Source: Bacillus subtilis subsp. subtilis (lineage in GTDB: Bacteria; Pseudomonadota; Gammaproteobacteria; Xanthomonadales; Xanthomonadaceae). Taken from it: a stretch of 64,000 bases of DNA. A program made the position numbers and the translations under genes. The notes beneath the pieces were generated by a model. It had not been told where the DNA came from, did no database searches, and saw nothing but the letters and a program-made list of their open reading frames with translations. The DNA is taken from NCBI GenBank assembly GCA_021733645.1, contig JAHREJ010000009.1, positions 1 to 64,000 on the forward strand, given 5' to 3'. Below, one piece after another: positions 63,350 to 64,000 of the stretch; position 1 is the first letter of the stretch; each line of letters starts with the position of its first letter.

Positions 63350-63726
63350 GCGGCCTGGGTCGGGATGCTGTCGTTGGTGTGGGAGATCTGGTTGTTGCCG
63401 TCCACATATACCAACTTCGGCTTGAAGCTGTCAGCTTCTTCTTCGCTCATGCTGGCGAAGGCGGCGATGATGATGATGTCGCCCACCTGCACATGGCGCG
63501 CGGCGCCACCGTTGAGCGAGACCACGCCGCTGCCGGCCTCGGCACGGATGGCATAGGTGGAGAAACGCGCACCGTTGGTGACGTCCCAGATGTGCACCTG
63601 TTCGAACTCCCGGATGCCGGTGGCCTGCAGCAGGTTGTCATCGATGGCGATGGAACCTTCGTAGTTCAGCTCGGAATGGGTGACGGTGGCGCGGTGGATC
63701 TTGGTCTTGAGCAGGGACAGGTGCAT
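63346..63726 (-). CDS. panD: Aspartate 1-decarboxylase
   Basis: The 126-residue proenzyme makes beta-alanine for pantothenate. The self-cleavage site is Gly-Ser in [10 protein letters not shown], which yields the pyruvoyl group on the Ser. The substrate motif [17 protein letters not shown] and [19 protein letters not shown] are present. It lies downstream of panC on the same strand (211-base gap) and is coupled to pgi by ATGA. Confidence 0.95.
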   Translation of the reverse strand: MHLSLLKTKIHRATVTHSELNYEGSIAIDDNLLQATGIREFEQVHIWDVTNGARFSTYAIRAEAGSGVVSLNGGAARHVQVGDIIIIAAFASMSEEEADSFKPKLVYVDGNNQISHTNDSIPTQAA

Positions 63727-63937
63727 GGCGACGGGAGAACGGTAAAGGAAAGGGAAATTCTAGCACCCGGGGGCCGGGCGGCAGGGGCAGTGCCCCCCGC
63801 CGCGGGCGGGGGCTGCCGACGGTTCAGCATCGTAACGACCGCCGGACCCTCCGTGGCGCCACTCCATCCGTGGCGGGCGCCAGGCCGGGATCGCGCGAAC
63901 GGCCGCCCCGCATGGCGTGGTGCTACGGGCGCCGGCC
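63727..63937. other. Gap between panC and panD with a GC-rich hairpin
   Basis: These 211 bases hold a strong hairpin (CCCCCGCC paired with GGCGGGGG, about 63794-63812) and no supported gene. The hairpin could reduce read-through from panC to panD or stabilise the mRNA. Confidence 0.45.
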
Positions 63938-64000
63938 TCAGAACTCCAGGTTGTCGATCAACCGGGTGTTGCCGATGCGGGCGGCGATCAGGGCCACGCG
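63938..64000 (-). CDS. panC: Pantothenate synthetase, C-terminal end (partial)
   Basis: The final 20 codons, product RVALIAARIGNTRLIDNLEF with TGA at 63938-63940, match the conserved C-terminus of PanC, and panD lies directly downstream, the usual order. The gene continues beyond the window, so only this end can be described. PanC joins pantoate and beta-alanine. Confidence 0.85.
   Translation of the reverse strand, partial: RVALIAARIGNTRLIDNLEF

Overview
The window is a high-GC gammaproteobacterial chromosome segment, most likely Stenotrophomonas or a close relative in the Xanthomonadaceae. The reasons are an efflux locus with the gene order described as smeU1-V-W-U2-X with regulator smeRv, a zwf-glk-pgl-edd-eda Entner-Doudoroff operon, many GTAG-type palindromic REP sequences, and household genes (sdhCDAB, lolD, ftsY, mutY, ispG, pgi, panD) arranged as I would expect in that family. 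No rRNA, tRNA, CRISPR array or prophage was seen.

Layout. 1-1.2 kb: an IS3-family (IS407-group-like) insertion sequence whose left end is not in the window and whose right end cuts a small gene. 1.4-3.3 kb: small unknown genes and a secreted endonuclease/exonuclease/phosphatase-fold protein. 3.5-12.5 kb: the RND efflux operon on the minus strand and its divergent LysR regulator. 12.7-15.7 kb: an OmpA-like lipoprotein, a photolyase and a SUKH-like protein. 15.8-20.6 kb: one 1,590-residue helicase-nuclease with the look of a stand-alone defence protein. 20.9-22.8 kb: Mn-type superoxide dismutase with a flavin reductase-like protein and a TPR protein. 22.9-28.6 kb: a minus-strand set of TonB-dependent receptor, beta-propeller phytase, metallophosphatase and exported pyrophosphatase, which together read as a phytate or organophosphate scavenging system, with a Pho-box-like site upstream.

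29-35 kb holds upp, a PsiF-like protein, an MBL-fold hydrolase, ggt, ferredoxin, coaD and rsmD. 35-44 kb holds htpG, a FlgC-like protein, ftsY, mutY, yggX and the lipoprotein-release genes. 43.5-48.1 kb is a complete succinate dehydrogenase neighbourhood: an SDHAF4-like assembly factor, sdhC, sdhD, sdhA, a possible 44-residue unannotated protein, sdhB, sdhE and ygfX. 48-49 kb is ygfZ. 49.1-56.6 kb is a sugar ABC-transporter ATPase divergent from the Entner-Doudoroff operon, with a 26-bp palindromic operator between them. 56.9-64 kb holds a GacA-like regulator, a PAP2 phosphatase, ispG, a RegB/RegA-type redox two-component pair, pgi, panD and the end of panC.

The intergenic DNA is rich in repeats. 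Beyond simple GTAG hairpins (single, paired and tandem), two copies of a roughly 107-127-bp structured element (35.2 kb and 55.8 kb) share a conserved core while their long outer stems and inner hairpin differ in sequence but keep perfect pairing. This covariation is the least explained signal in the window. A further element with 42-bp imperfect terminal inverted repeats lies after eda.
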